DNA of 64,000 nucleotides, taken from contig NC_031772.1 of assembly GCF_001522545.3 (NCBI RefSeq), forward strand, positions 1,620,603 to 1,684,602, read 5' to 3'. A program made the position numbers and the translations under genes. Below, piece after piece: positions 11,401-24,634 of the stretch (position 1 is the first letter of the stretch; every line of letters begins with the position of its first letter). This stretch comes from Parus major. Taxonomy: Eukaryota; Chordata; Aves; Passeriformes; Paridae. The notes under the pieces are model-generated. The model was not told the origin of the DNA. It saw nothing but the letters and a program-made list of their open reading frames with translations, and made no database searches.

Positions 11401-14400
11401 TGTACTTTTGCAGAAACAAAGTGCTGCCTGATTGCTGTGCTAAAGACAGATGTTGCTGACTTGCTCAAAGATCCTGAAACCACTTTTTATTTTCCTTGTT
11501 CAAAAATTAGAGTGATCTTTAAACAGCTGCTTTGTCGAGTCCACAGGTAGCTGCACTTTATTTGCAGAGAAATAATTCCTATATATAGCACCCATATGTT
11601 TCTTTCCTTTCAAAGGCTTAGTGGGAATTGGGTAAACAAACAAAAAATCCTGCTTCAAAGTGCAATGTACAGGGCAGGCTGTGCTTCTGTGGAGATGCCA
11701 GAAGGAATTCTGGCACATCAAGTCCAATTGCAGCCTGAAGCTGGTGGCTGGGGTCAGAAGTCTTTCCATTTACTCGGTGTTAAAGCCCTCAGCGTTTGGC
11801 TGTGTTTAAATCCTGACACCTGGGGAAGAACCTGCAATATTGGGGCCTTCAGGTGGGAGTTCAGCTTTCCAGCCTGCTCCCAGATGAGCAGTGAAAATGT
11901 AGTAATGAATTGAGGTAAGGCTTTTACCTGACTCACATCTGCATTACAAAAATAACAATAGCTCCCGGACTGTGAACAACAAGCTTTTGAAGAAATGGGG
12001 TCAGGAATCTTATCATCCTGAGTTAGAGATCACCTTCTCTATTTTTCTCAGCACACTGCCACACAAGCTGCCAGATAGTATTTATTTCATTCTTACACAA
12101 GTACAAAAGAGGCTCCCATCAAATCCCTGCACTTCAAGTTGCAGCCTCTACAGCATTTGATTTCATTTCTTGCATTACTTTACAGTTTTACTCGATTTGA
12201 TTCTTATATTTGTGCCTTGTCAGAATACTGTACAAATCTCTCCAGTTTGTGATATGAGCAAAAACCACTTTGATGCCTCTGATGTTGAGTCCCAGCTTAA
12301 TTGTTTAGTGATCAGTTAGGAGGTTTAATCTGGGTGCCCACATGTCCCATCCCAGCAGCAGATCACACCCTGGCAGCAGTGGCAGGCTCGGCTTAGCAAA
12401 GCCCTGGATTGATGGGCTGGGAGATGCTCCTGGGGAAAGCTGATTCATCTTTTATCACGGTGGAAATATTCATGCTTCACTTATCTCATATGGAAAAACA
12501 GCATTTTTAAATCAAAGCATTCTTGTGGACAGCTATGAAATCAGATTTTTCTTGGAGTCACTGCTCTGTGTGTGAGAATCGTTTTTACCTGAGCCAGTGC
12601 TCCAAAGAGCAGGGACTGTGTCCATCCAGCATTTCTGGGTCCCAGAGGTGTGAAAACAGAGTATGGACCATGTAATTATAATAAAATACACACAGCATTA
12701 GTGATCTAGTGTACCCTCACCACCAGCACGTGTCACTGCAGACTGACTGGTCAGTGGTTTTTGCTGCCTTCATTAGGAGTCAAAAGAGCAGAAGTTCTTT
12801 AATTCCAGCTCTTCAGACAGATGGGTTCAAAGGCAGGACAGCTGGAGAGGGAAACATTACAGGATCTGGCCTGATGGAAAGGGATAAACCAGAAAGTGCC
12901 AATGTGAAATACCTTTAAAGTTAAGAGAAATGTGTTTTAATACACTTATTTTTTCTGTGTCTTTTCTACAAGGAACAAAGTGTTGGAACAGAAAAGGTAT
13001 GAAAACCCAGAGGAGAGCCCAGAACTCTGCTCCCAGGACTCCTGGTCAGCATCACTCCCGAGCCAGGCAGTGCTCCTGCCACCACCAGCCAGGGAAAATG
13101 AGAGATCTCCACACTCCACTGCCACCAGCTCAGTCCCAACAGCCTGGGTTTGCTCTGGGACTGAAACTGGGCCTGAGATTTGTACAATATTGTAAATATT
13201 TACAGTATTTTCCATGCCAATTCTAACCTTTGCTCCAGTCCTGTGACACATCCAGACTCTCACTCTGCTTTGTGAAGACTGAGTTTTATTCTCTTTATTT
13301 TTCTTATACCCTTTCCTCCTGCTGAATGAAATCTGATGTTGCCTCAGAGCAGGTCAGGAGCAGTGTCCAGGCACTGCAGAGCCCCCAGGGATTCTGTTCC
13401 AGCAGCTGCTCTGAGTCCAAAGGCACTCACAGAGGGAATTTCTCACTGCTGCTCACACGAGCTCAGCTCTGTGAGGAACCAGGGAAAAGTTATTCCCATG
13501 GAAGGTGAAGGACTGGCTGGGAGAAGCTGTCTCTGTGGATAATGATCATCTCTGATATTCCTTCATCATTCCTGGAGAGCACAGCTATCAATCCATGCCT
13601 AATCTAGACAATGTATTCCTACCATAAAGTCCCCATGTAGCAGGAAATGACAACTGCAAAAGCTGATTTATCCAAGCTGCTCTGCTAGCTCCTATTCCAT
13701 GGCAGAACAGATCATAGGCTGACAGACAGACAGCTTAAGGCTGAGCTCTCACTTGATCTCATTATGTTCCAGCTGATGTAAGTTAGGAACCAAAGCAGTA
13801 AATTGTCAAGTAGCAAACAAAACTTTTGTAACAGCTCCTAGAAATAGTTTCCAGAAAAAGCAAAAAAACTTTAATTCTTTTATTATCTTGAAAAGCAGCC
13901 TAGACACTGACCTGTGCCCTTATAGCTTCTTGTGGAATAATTCCAATACAGGCTGCTCTATCAGAGAAATATTTGAAAGAGCAGCACTTTACCAGTTCTC
14001 ATGCATGTTTAAACTGAAAGTAATTAGTGATTGATTAGAGCCAATTACATCTAGGTCAAAATGTTAAATACAGACGTAGCCATTTACCTGAGGAGTGCTT
14101 GGGGTGACATTTACTCCTGTTTGCTGTGCCAAAAGCCAACAGGCTGTGCCTCTGTTCCCTCCCAGACCAGGCAGAGCTGGGTTTTCCTGCAGTAACACCA
14201 CAGTCAGAGCTGGGGGCTGATTCCAGAGGAGCAGGGCTGTCTCACCTCATCCTGGAGACAGGCAGCTCTACCTGAGGCTTGTCATCTGACAGAAGCAGAG
14301 AAGAGCTCTCTATTTGGATAATATGGGGTTGCCTATATTTTTAAGGTTTCTCAACGTTGATACAGTTTCCCACAAAAGTGTTTGGGTTTAGGTGAGCCTG

Positions 14401-15181
14401 TTCTGCAGGACTGAATCAAGGAGAGCAAATAAAAGAATTAAGAAACCTAACTAGTGTTAATCCTTGAAAATTCATAAAATATTTACCATTTTATTTATTT
14501 TTTTGTCCATTTCATTGGCTTTGAAAGCCAATCCTTTTTGCTGGCCTCACTCTGACGCTTCATTATCTGGTGGGTCAGCGCCTCTCGCTCCACTGAGTTG
14601 TGGTTATTCCTCATGCCAGCACAGACAGATGACCCAGACCTGATTTGTATTGCAGGTAATAAATGGCAATTATCTGCATCTTTTTCTGCTGTGAATGGCT
14701 GTCTCTGTATTGGGGGAACTAAATCTTTGTAACTCTGATGAAAGTGGATTGAAGTGCAACCAGTCCTTCTCTGGGAACTTACTGGGGCAAACTCTTGGAG
14801 GTCATGGGCTCAGTTTGGTGGAGTTACTGTCAGTTTAGTGATGAAGATGAAAGAAGGCAGTGTACACTTAATCAAGCAGATCAGCATGTGAAGCTTCTGC
14901 ATCAAAGATTTAATGGAACAACAGACACAGAACTGGAAAATGGACAGTGAGCAAAGCACGGCCCTGCTGTGGCTGCTCTCCTTCACTCAGAGCACTCAGG
15001 ACAAACAGAAAATCCTTTTTTCCTTTTCCTCCATCCTTTTGCTAGAGATGCCATGACAAAAATCAGGGGAAGAGGAGACCAAGCTCAGCTTCAAGAAGTG
15101 TAGCTAAATTTCCCATTTTTCCCATGGATGACAAATGTGAAAAATGCCAGAGTAGGCGCAACAGGAGTTTGAAATTCCTGG
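8483..15181. other. Long non-coding stretch
   Basis: No exon with credible splice sites and a domain was seen. 9230-9780 is very AT-rich. 10140-10480 is GC-richer with several CpGs but does not reach the density of a CpG island. A 19-bp inverted repeat at 14514-14532 lies in a region that looks less decayed than its surroundings; it is listed separately. Confidence 0.5.
14514..14532. repeat. Perfect short inverted repeat
   Basis: ATTGGCTTT, a single G, then AAAGCCAAT. The arms are 9 bp and perfect. The TTGGC and GCCAA half-sites resemble those of nuclear factor I, but the spacing is 7 bp rather than the usual 5, so this is not a canonical NFI site. Confidence 0.8.
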
Positions 15182-15326
15182 AATTGTGAAAGGGTGGGGT
15201 TGGCAGGGACCTTAAAGGTCCCTTTTGTGGACACAGCCACCTTCCACTACTTCAGGCTCAAATAATGCTCACCTTCACTTCTCATGCTTAAATCCCCATG
15301 CAACCCAGCCTTGAACACTTGCAGAC
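15182..15326 (-). mobile_element. CR1-type LINE 3' fragment, antisense
   Basis: The + strand reads GGTTGGCAGGGACCTTAAAGG, then ACCTTCCACTA, then CATGCAACCCAGCCTTGAACACTT at the far end. These are the blocks expected, in order, of the reverse complement of an avian CR1 3' region. The element is therefore in minus orientation. It is diverged and has a poorly matching stretch near 15255-15295. It is non-coding here and 5'-truncated, as most CR1 copies are. Confidence 0.88.
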
Positions 15327-18300
15327 TGTTTATAGAGCAGACACAGCACTGCCACAACAGCATCAGCTTTGTTTTCTCTGCCTGTAACAATACCACCAGC
15401 AGAAACGAAATCTGTCGTTGTTCATATACTTAAAATTCAAACTTTGACTTTATCTGTCTTCAAAAGCACCGGTGATCACTGGGCTGTCTGCAGCGTGTGA
15501 AATTCTACATTTATCCTCACAAGGAACTCACACTCAAGGCTGCCTCTTTCTGGGCTGAGAGGCTCAGCTCAGGCATCACATCCAAGCCCATTCCCTGCGT
15601 GTCCCTGGGATGCAGCACTTCCCAGTGGGCTCCTCCTGGCCGTGCTTTACATGCATTATCATGCTCTGCAGGAAGCTCAGCAAGCACAGAGCTCGCCACA
15701 GGAAAAGCAGTTAGCTGGGGCCTCTTGTACTACAGCAGTTCAGCAGCAGAAAGGATTGTCTGTACATTCTGCAGCAAGGGAAAAAAAAAATAAAAAAATA
15801 AAAGGTGTTGAATAAATATATTCCATGGAGTGGGAAACATGAACATGAGCCTGGAGTACTCTGAGGAATGCTAACACACAGCCAGGATAATGCTATCTCC
15901 TGCTTCTGGGAAGATTATTTTCCCAGCCTGAGAAAATGATAGGGACACAAGTTGTAGGAAAGGAGATAGCAGGGAGCAGAAATATGTATTTCTTTAGATG
16001 TGTATTAAGAGAAAATAGTGATGATTATTGAGATGTATGACACAGCAATTCAACTGCGAGATTCTCATCTAAGATATAAAACCTCCAACCAGGATTAGGC
16101 TCCTAAACTCACAAGGAATTTAGATTTTAATATAAAGCCTCTTCTTCATGATTTTCTGTTGACTAATGCGGGTGATATCCCAGTTGGATGAAGTCTGTAT
16201 TAGACCAAAAGGTCAGGAATTTATTGTCACCATCATTCTGTTCAGACTGATGAACAGAAGGGCCTGATACACAATTCTGCCCAGTGCAATGTTTATTATT
16301 TACAATATTAATTACTTGGTGCATCTGCTTGGAGCCTCTGAAGGCAGTGGGACCGAAATCCCAGGGACAACTGAAGGCAAACAATGGAAAGGGACACTGC
16401 AGATTTCCTAAACCTCAGATAATTGTAGGATGAGCCTTAGTAAAACATCTCACAGTGTCATTTCTTTTTGGGAATGCAATTCTTCACCTTCTGCCACCAC
16501 AGCTCTGTTCACCTGTGCAGCAGCAGTGGTTAAACATCTCCTGCCTGCAACATCTGTTAAGAACTGGAGGGGTTTCAGACTGTGAACTGTAAAACACCGA
16601 GAACAAGAGAGAAAGCCTGGCCCAGTGACCCAAAACAAAGGAAGCAATGGATGTAAAAGGGTAATGCTGGGAGAAAGAAGGGAAGTTCTGAGTTAGCCTG
16701 GGATGGTGATGTGTTCTGACAGAATGAAGTAACTCCTGCTCGCCGTGCTAAAGCTACGTGGCAGCAGGATGGAACAAAAACAGATGTAGGCTTTGCTAGC
16801 AGTAGATAATAGAGTCTCTTCTCTCATACATGAGTAAATAGAGCTGCTGGGATAAATTCTGTCAACAGCCACTAAAAATACAAGTAATTAGACATATATT
16901 TAATATGCTAGATTTAATACATATTCATTTGAAAAGTCCATAAAGCTATAGCATAAAATCCCAGAGGACCAAGCATGCTTTCTGTAGGATGTTTTGTTAT
17001 ATTTATCTACAGGATATATTACCCCTATTACAGCAGCTCCTGCTGCAGCTCTGCTCCATCCACATATCACTTCCATTAAAAGCAGTGCAACAGCTGCATG
17101 AGGAAGGGTTTTGTTTGCTTTAATCTCCCTGCTGACTCTTCCAGTTCCTTCCCCCCATGGCTGGAGGGACCAGCAGAAGCCATAACCCTCATATTCCCAG
17201 GTTCCACTGGGCAGGGAACCCTTGCTTCTCCCAGAGGGACGATTACTTCTCTGCCCTGGATTTCTCACTTTCGCCGGAGTCTCCTGGCACCATTAAACAA
17301 TTTTATATTTCCCTTGTAGCAGCAGCTACAGTGCCCTGTGCAGACCTCCCCAGCTCTCCCCAGCTCCTGCCCTGTGCCCAGCCTCACCCTGCTGAAATGG
17401 AGAGCAGACAAAAAGCTCTGTCAGCACCAGGAGTGCAGCTCCTGCAGCCCTGGCTGCTCCTGCAGCGTGTGCTGCACCCATCCTGCCCTGCCTGAGAGCA
17501 AAGCTCACACATGCCAGGGCTCAGAGCCTTTCCTGTGCACTCAGAAGTGCCTGGAAATCTTTCCAGGTCTGTACTGTCCTCCCAGACTGAGAATATTCCA
17601 TTCCCCCTTTCCATTTTCTAGTTAATTTTGGTTGTTAGCAAGTCAGTCCCAGATAAATATGGTAGTGGTAGCTGCACCTTCTCTTGGGGAGAAGAAAAGC
17701 TCTGCAGCTTGTAAAATCTTTTTCTGTTCTTTTCAGGAATTTATTAAAACTAATTTTGAACTATGAGAACCTTTTCTGGGTCCTAATTGGAGCCAAGTCT
17801 CCTAAAGGACCGGTGTGTTTTATGTAGCTTGGTTTGCACATTTGAGAAAAGGGAAATGATGCTTCACTTGTCTGGACAGCCCTGTGCTGATATTTCAAGA
17901 TGATGGTTGAAATTCTGGCCATCTCTGGATCCCAGAGAAATGATGCCTGAGAATGTCATGGTATTGATTGAAAATGGGGATAGTACCATCTTGTTTTGAA
18001 AGCCACAACAAGTGAAAACAAAAATAATAATTCCCCAAATGCCAGTGTAATAAATAATATACCAGGAATCATTTAGAGAGATTGCAATGTATCCTCTGAA
18101 AATTTCCCCTGGTGACATTCAAGACACAGAAAGGTGCTTTTTCTGGGATGATTTTTACAAATACTTCTACATAAATATTCTCAGTATGCAATGCCCTCCT
18201 TTTCTCACATCCCTCAAACTTTGCTATCATTCTACGCCAGAACATTTTCTGTTACCAAGGAATTCCTGAAGCTTGTGGTGGAAATGGCAGCCAGGTTTGT

Positions 18301-19065
18301 GCCTGAAAGGGATCCCAAGGAATCTGTCACACAGATGAAAACCTGACAGCTGTCCCAGGAGCTGAGTAATTGCACTGCTGGGTTAATGTGGGAAGCAAAG
18401 CTGTGTTGATTTGTGTGAGGAGCTTTGGTTTTTGTCCTCTCCTGCTATTCCTGCACCCACCACCATCAGCTGGATGAGCTGAGCCCTGTTTTTAACACAA
18501 GTGCACTGTAGCAAGGTAAAATGTTAAGTTAGGCATACATAAATGTTTGTGATGTGAGTCTAGGGGAGGATGTTTGACTGACAGGCACACACAGGAAGGT
18601 CTATTTATATAAAAACAGGCAGTGTTGATGGAGGGCTCCTCCTCTTCTGCCGTTCCTTCCCCAGTGCCCTGCCAGCACATCTTTAGTTTAATTTGCATGG
18701 CCAGTAATGTCAGAGGGCAGAGCAGCTCAGTCTCCAGTCCCTCCACACTTTAACATCTCTTTCCAAACTGCACTGAGCTCACAAACCTCACTGCAAAGCA
18801 CTGGGCTCCCAAATTCCTCCCTGGATATTTCACCCAAGGCACGTTTGGGTGCTGAGGATTTGAGCTCCATCAGGGAGAAGGGTGGGGACACAGGAGAAGG
18901 TAAAGATCAGGTGAAACCTCACCTGTGCAGAGCTCAGGGCTCTCTCCCTGCACCCTGGAACCGAGGAAATCCCTTGCAAAAGCCTCTCAGCCTGGGCACT
19001 GACTCTTCTGGAAATGTTTCCCTCCCAAAATCCGCTCAGGGGTTCCTGGGGGGGCCGGGGAGGCT
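15327..19065. other. Non-coding sequence, nothing recognised
   Basis: No recognisable exon or RNA gene. 17330-17520 is GC-rich (CCCAGCTC/CTGCAGC clusters) and supports overlapping frames on both strands, which argues for composition rather than coding. 15779-15805 is a short A-rich run. Confidence 0.5.
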
Positions 19066-19127
19066 CAGGAGCTGCTCCTGATGATCTTGGTGGGTTCCAG
19101 CTCGGAATATTCTGGGATTCTGTGACT
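19066..19127 (+). mobile_element. CR1-type LINE 3' tail, sense
   Basis: The segment ends in GATGATCTTGGTGGG, TTCCAGCTCGGAATATTCT and then GGGATTCTGTGAC. This is the characteristic CR1 3' terminus, including the terminal ATTCTGTG-type 8-bp repeat. Any upstream CR1 sequence is too diverged for me to delimit; the true start may lie several tens of bases further left. Confidence 0.78.
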
Positions 19128-20287
19128 CCAGGATGGATTCAGCTCCTGGACTGACAATCCCTGCAGGGAAGGAGAACTGCTCCACCTTGGGACTCCAGAG
19201 CCTTGCAAGCCCAGCTCAGAGCCCACTTAAGAAAAGGGGCACAAACATGAAGAATCTTATTTTAAATTTCACCCTCTCAATCTCCTAGGCAAAGAATGAT
19301 CAATGAGAAACGAGTGAAGTGTTAAAAATAAATATCCTTATGTGGCAAAATAAATGAACATTACTGCCCAGCAAACCAGGAACACATGACTGTAAAAGGT
19401 GTGGTTTTTGTCCCTGTATTGTCCCAAAATATCTGCCAGGATTGCTGCAACAAACAGAGCTGAAACCCTGCAAAAAATTGATTTCTTTGACACTTCTTAG
19501 AGGTCCTGTCTGCCACTAGCCCTAATGTCTGTTGTTGTTATGTGGTGTTTCTGTATGGTGAACAAAATGTCTGGCTCGAAGCGAAATATTGCAGTATGTC
19601 AAATAAACCCAATTTAATAGCAATCAGCTGCACTAATTGGAGTGACAGTGACATTCTGCACTATGTTTAAGAGTGGAAATACCTCACAGACAGGATCCTG
19701 ACATTTGACTGAGATTCCCTGTTCAGGCTAATGGCATTGTCTAGAAATGCTGCAATCACAGCACAGAGCTCAAGATGTATTAACACAGTTAAAGTATTTA
19801 CAAAATATCTTAAGCTTTTGACACATGAAATTTTGCTTATAGAAGGAAAAAGTAGTTCTCTCTTACTCTGTTAAAGAAGAATCTTTTACTTCAATAATGT
19901 CAGTGCAAAAAAGAAAAATAAACCAACCACATTACTGAATTAAAATTACATGTTTCCTCAGATCCTATATTGAAATTCAAGGTTCTTTATAAACATGGTA
20001 TAAAAAAATGGAGATTTTTTTTTTGTTTTTCTAAAAGTAATAAATTCTTTGTGTCCACCACAACCCAGCTGCAGGAGGAGTCCTGGCTGCTCTCCACACC
20101 CCTATTTCAGCTCAGGGGGATGAGCCTGGGTACCAGGATAAAATATAAAATCATTGTGGAGTTTACACTGTCCAGTCAGTCTGGTAAAACCAAATGTGTG
20201 GTGGGATTGTGGCAGAGGAGACACTTGTTCACTGAAATAAAAATCAATCAACACCAGCAAGGGTTGCAAAAGAAATAAATTATGTGG
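19128..20287. other. Non-coding sequence, possibly conserved in part
   Basis: No gene. 19260-19760 lacks recognisable repeats and is rich in homeobox-like ATTA/TAAT cores (for example CTAATTGG near 19634). It may hold a conserved non-coding element, which only alignment could show. Confidence 0.4.
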
Positions 20288-20405
20288 TGTATCTTATTAT
20301 TGCATAATATTTATTATTTATTTGTAATTATTAGAATTTATTTTTATTAATTAATTAATTATATTTATAATTTATTTATAATTATTTATTATTGCATAAG
20401 AATTA
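20288..20405. repeat. AT-rich low-complexity block
   Basis: Composed of TTATTATTTATTT and TTAATTAATTA motifs. A TTATTATTGCATAA-type motif is repeated near both ends of the block. Confidence 0.8.
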
Positions 20406-21442
20406 ACAGATGCTGGTGACAATTAACTGGATTAAAAGCTGCTTGGGGGGGGAGGCCCCTCCCTTTTCCAGGTGTTCCCCTCCCAGCTCAGAGGATCAAT
20501 TTATGGTGACTCCCAAGTGCTAAAAACCAGAACTCACTCTGAATAAAACAGTGCTTTCAAAAGTCAGGATTTCAGGAATAAAATTCTGCAATTCCTATTC
20601 CAAAGCAAGCCCTAGACCAGACACCTGAACTGTGGCACAAAAACTGTGACTGGGATTATAAACTTTGGCTTTCCAGAGGAATCTGAGATTCCCCCAGTGC
20701 AAGTCCCTTAGAACAGAAAGCAGCACACCTGAAATGAGCATGTTTAAAATTCAGATTTCAATCTTTCTGCACAATTTTTTTTTTCTTTTCCTAGCAATTA
20801 AATAGGATAATTTAAAATGAAATTAAGTTTAATTTAAAAATGTTAAAAAACAAGCACGCTGCACAGAGCTAGGGACATGAGAAAGCTGCAATGATGAAGA
20901 AGCTGGGAGTGCTTCTGCCATGTTAATTCACTGATGATTAAATTGGTTTAAATATTAGCTGTGGTTAGAGCTAATGTGCAAAATAGACTTTGTTTTTCAG
21001 AAATTACACAGAACTTTTCAATTTCATAGAATTCTGCACTGCCTCAGTTATGGGCTCCATTTGCAGTGACGATTAAATAGCTTTTTGCATCAAAAATGCA
21101 AATATATACACATTTTTGATGCAAAACACTCTTTGCTCGAGCACTCTCGTGTCTGCTCTGATATTGACCTGTTTGTGCTCAACACATTTTTCTCTTCCTG
21201 GAACTTCACAGTACATTATGGGCTCGAAACAGACCCACTTGGGGATAAAGAAAACATCCTTAAAGTTATGCAAAACATTCATAACAAAATGCAAATACTG
21301 TTTACAGTTTTCAGCACCTCAGTACAGCAGCTCACAATTTAAATTGCAGCCAGAAGAGTTTTTAATCAGCCTCTGCTGGGGGTTTGTGGTGGTGCCTTGG
21401 AGATGGGCCCAGCTTTATGGGACCACAGAGATGGTCACATCT
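20406..21442. other. Non-coding sequence, nothing recognised
   Basis: Contains a short G8 run near 20446 and AT-rich intervals. No exon or named repeat was seen. Confidence 0.5.
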
Positions 21443-21477
21443 AAATAATAATAATAATAATAACAATAATAATAATT
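21443..21477 (+). repeat. (AAT)n microsatellite
   Basis: About eleven AAT units with one C interruption. Confidence 0.9.
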
Positions 21478-21490
21478 TCTGCCACCTGCA

Positions 21491-21705
21491 GAATATATAT
21501 AATGTAAATTATATAATATATAATACGTAATATAATATATAATATAAAATATAAAATATAAAATATATAATATATAACATATATATAATATATAACACAT
21601 AACACATAACACATAACATATAATATATAATATATAATATATAATATATAATATATAATATATAATATATAATATAATATCTAGTATATAATATATATAT
21701 TATAT
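21491..21705. repeat. (TATAATA)n/(TA)n AT-rich array abutting a gap
   Basis: Almost entirely A and T, built from TATAATA, ATAAAAT and ATAACAC-type units with changing phase. It runs straight into the N gap, and AT-rich sequence resumes at 21873-21898, so the gap is probably more of the same array. Confidence 0.92.
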
Positions 21706-21872
21706 NNNNNNNNNNNNNNNNNNNNNNNNNNNNNNNNNNNNNNNNNNNNNNNNNNNNNNNNNNNNNNNNNNNNNNNNNNNNNNNNNNNNNNNNNNNNNNN
21801 NNNNNNNNNNNNNNNNNNNNNNNNNNNNNNNNNNNNNNNNNNNNNNNNNNNNNNNNNNNNNNNNNNNNNNNN
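21706..21872. other. Assembly gap (167 N)
   Basis: N run inside an AT-rich tandem array. The array probably caused the assembly break. Confidence 0.99.
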
Positions 21873-21898
21873 TTTTTATAATATATGTAATATAATGA

Positions 21899-23387
21899 GA
21901 TTTATTCCTTCACTCCTCACAAGGTTTTTGGGGAAGGACATTCAGCCAGGCAGGGGCTGCCTCCTCTGGGGGAGACACAACCAGCAGTCAACAGATTGGA
22001 TTTTAATTCCAGCACTGTTTGAAATGAATTGGGGCCAAAATAATGATTCCCATCACCGGCAGCTGGGCAGCTCCAGCTTGATTTATTTACATTTTGCCTT
22101 GTGAGAAACACAAAGCTCTGCAGGGATGGGTGAGCAGAGCAGCATCTCTCACCCCTCCACACCTTCACCCTGCACAGGGAACACGTCCTGGTGTTCAGGA
22201 CTCAATATCCCAATTCCTGCATCCATAAACCAATGGCACTGCTGGCAGCCCTTCCCCTGGGCCATGCTGCTCCTCAAGAGCTGTCCATAAATCTGTTTGT
22301 AACCATCCAACACTCCCAAAATGACTCTGGAGAGCGGGGAAGGAAGGGACACGTTGCACAAGAGCATCAGCTCGTGAGAGGGAAGCACAGAGGGTGCAAG
22401 ATGAGAATCCAGCTGAGGAAAACCTTGCTGAGGCTGCTGAGCTCATTTCCAAGGAGCAGAGGGAAGTGAAGGATGTTTTAACAGCACATTCCTTGGGTGA
22501 ATCCTGCCCAGGGGAGTGAAGTGAGTGCGTGAAAACCAAGAGAATCTCCTCTCTCTGCCTCTGTTTGCTGAATTTTGTGTCTTTAGAAAATTCTCCCACC
22601 CGTTCTGTTGGGCATTTCTTGCTTCTCCAGCTGGAAAATGCAGATGTTCACTGAGAACTTCAATTTTCTGCCCTGCAAAGGGCAGCTCCTGAGAGGGTGT
22701 GGAGAGACACAAAACAACTGAAAGAACAAAACACACAGGGGAGGGAAAATTGGGTGAAAAAACCCCCAAGGTTCAACAGAAACCTTTTGGTTTTAATCAG
22801 CCATCAGACCGTACCTGGTCCTTCACACCTGCTCCTTTCTCAGGCACCTGCAAGTGATCCTCCAGGAAAGAAATCTGATGGAAATCAAAATGAAAGAAAA
22901 TGATGACAGTGTTGGAACTGGATTGTAACAGAAATTGCAGGCTCTGCCCTCATTAGGAGCAAACTGGATATTAATGTAGGAAAAGCAGCACACTTTGCAT
23001 GGAAAACATCTCCATGATCAAAGATCTGTTTTATATAATTTGCTTCCTTGATTATACAAGGAACTACATGTAAAAATATAGTTTTGCTTTACAGAAGAAT
23101 TTACATTAAAGGCTCCCCCTGCTCATCTCCTTCAGTTCCCACCTACCCTGATCAATGCAAGTGTTCATCACTGGCTCAAACTGAAAGCCAAAATAGGGGA
23201 AATCTGTGAGCAAAAACCTGGGTAGTGAATAATCCTTGCAGTTTGCAACACCTAAAATTAAACCTGGCGTCACTTTTCTATCAGATATCTTAATAATATC
23301 CATAAATAGACTTTTTTGGAAGGCCAACATTTTCTAACAGCCCAACCAGAACAAGACATCAGAGCTGGCATTCAACAGATGCAAACA
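21899..23387. other. Non-coding sequence, nothing recognised
   Basis: The left part (to about 22700) is GC-richer and supports overlapping short frames on both strands without domains. The right part is AT-rich. Confidence 0.5.
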
Positions 23388-23785
23388 CCTGGAATTGTCA
23401 CCCCTGGACAACTCCTGGAATTGTCACCCCTGGACAAACTCCTGGAATTGTCACCCCTGGACAAACACCTGGCATTGTCATCCCTGGACAAACTCCTGGA
23501 ATTGTCACCCCTGGACAACACCTGGCACTGTCACCCCTGGACAACACCTGGCACTGTCACCCCTGGACAAACACCTGGCACTGTCACCCCTGGACAACAC
23601 CTGGCACTGTCACCCCTGGACAACACCTGGAATTGTCACCCCTGGACAAACACCTGGCATTGTCATCCCTGGACAAACTCCTGGCACTGTTACCCCTGGA
23701 CAACACCTGGCACTGTCACCCCTGGACAACACCTGGAATTGTCACCCCTGGACAAAACCACCTGGAATTGTCACCCCTGGACAAA
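23388..23785 (+). repeat. 26/27-bp minisatellite, 15 copies
   Basis: The unit begins CCTGGAATTGTCACCCCTGG and ends ACAA followed by CT, CA, ACT or ACA. Counting copies gives lengths 26, 27, 27, 27, 26, 26, 27, 26, 26, 27, 27, 26, 26 and 29, then a last copy of about 25. Variants GGAATTG, GGCATTG and GGCACTG define unit types. The pair made by units 3 and 4 (23441-23494) recurs as units 10 and 11 (23626 onward), so there is higher-order structure with a 185-bp offset. Frames through the array give repeated PGTVTPGQ/LSPLDK/CHPWT peptides, which are artefacts: a 26-bp unit shifts frame at each copy. Confidence 0.97.
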
Positions 23786-24453
23786 ATGATGATGATGGAC
23801 AAAATGATGAGAGCTCAGACTGACAGCTGATTATCACCATCCCCTTCCTCCTTTTGTTGATCCTTCACCACTCAGAAGTCAGATTCTTGTCTCCCACCCT
23901 CCCCAAGTGGAGAGAGCTCTTTTCTACCCCTGTGTGCTTTAAATACCCCATCAGCAGCAGGACAGCTAGAATGAAGCAATAATGAAGTTATGCTGTTGGG
24001 AGTGACTGCAGGTTCCTCACTGCTGTGCAAACATAAAGGGGATGAGCCAAAGGACACTTCCAGTGTCTGAATGAATCCAGAGGAACTTGGGGATGCTTGG
24101 AAATGTTTTCTCCCAAACAGAATCCATGCCCAGTTTTGTAGAAAAGAATTTATGAGATAATTTTTAACCAGCTGGTACCACAATTAAGTGTACTTTTAAG
24201 TTTCACATGAGTATTTAAAGGCAGGGAATCAGCTACTTCCAGGTAATTATGAGATGAAAACACGAATGTCATAAACCAACAAATTCTCTATCAGGATGCA
24301 AAGGGTGCTAAAGAGAGCAAGGACAATTTTAATAAACCCATACAATTGATGCTAGCATCACTTAAAAAAACCTACAATTCATAATGCTTCAAGAATCAAA
24401 GCTTATACAGAATTTAATATTTATGTGGGCACTCACAGAAAGTTTGGGGGAAT
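23786..24453. other. Non-coding sequence, nothing recognised
   Basis: Begins with a short GATGATGAT/ATGGACAAAATGATG extension of the minisatellite. The rest is unremarkable AT-rich sequence. Confidence 0.5.
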
Positions 24454-24559
24454 TATACATATATATATATATATATACACACACATATATACATATATAT
24501 ATATACACATATATACATATATATATATACACATATAAATATATACATATATACATACA

Positions 24560-24634
<75 letters not shown>

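Noticed and set aside
14514..14532. Canonical nuclear factor I site
   Set aside because: The half-sites are right but the spacing is 7 rather than 5 bases.
23316..23830. Repetitive open frames that look like a tandem-repeat protein
   Set aside because: They run through a 26/27-bp minisatellite whose unit is not a fixed multiple of three, and all three frames are open. This is a property of the repeat, not of coding.
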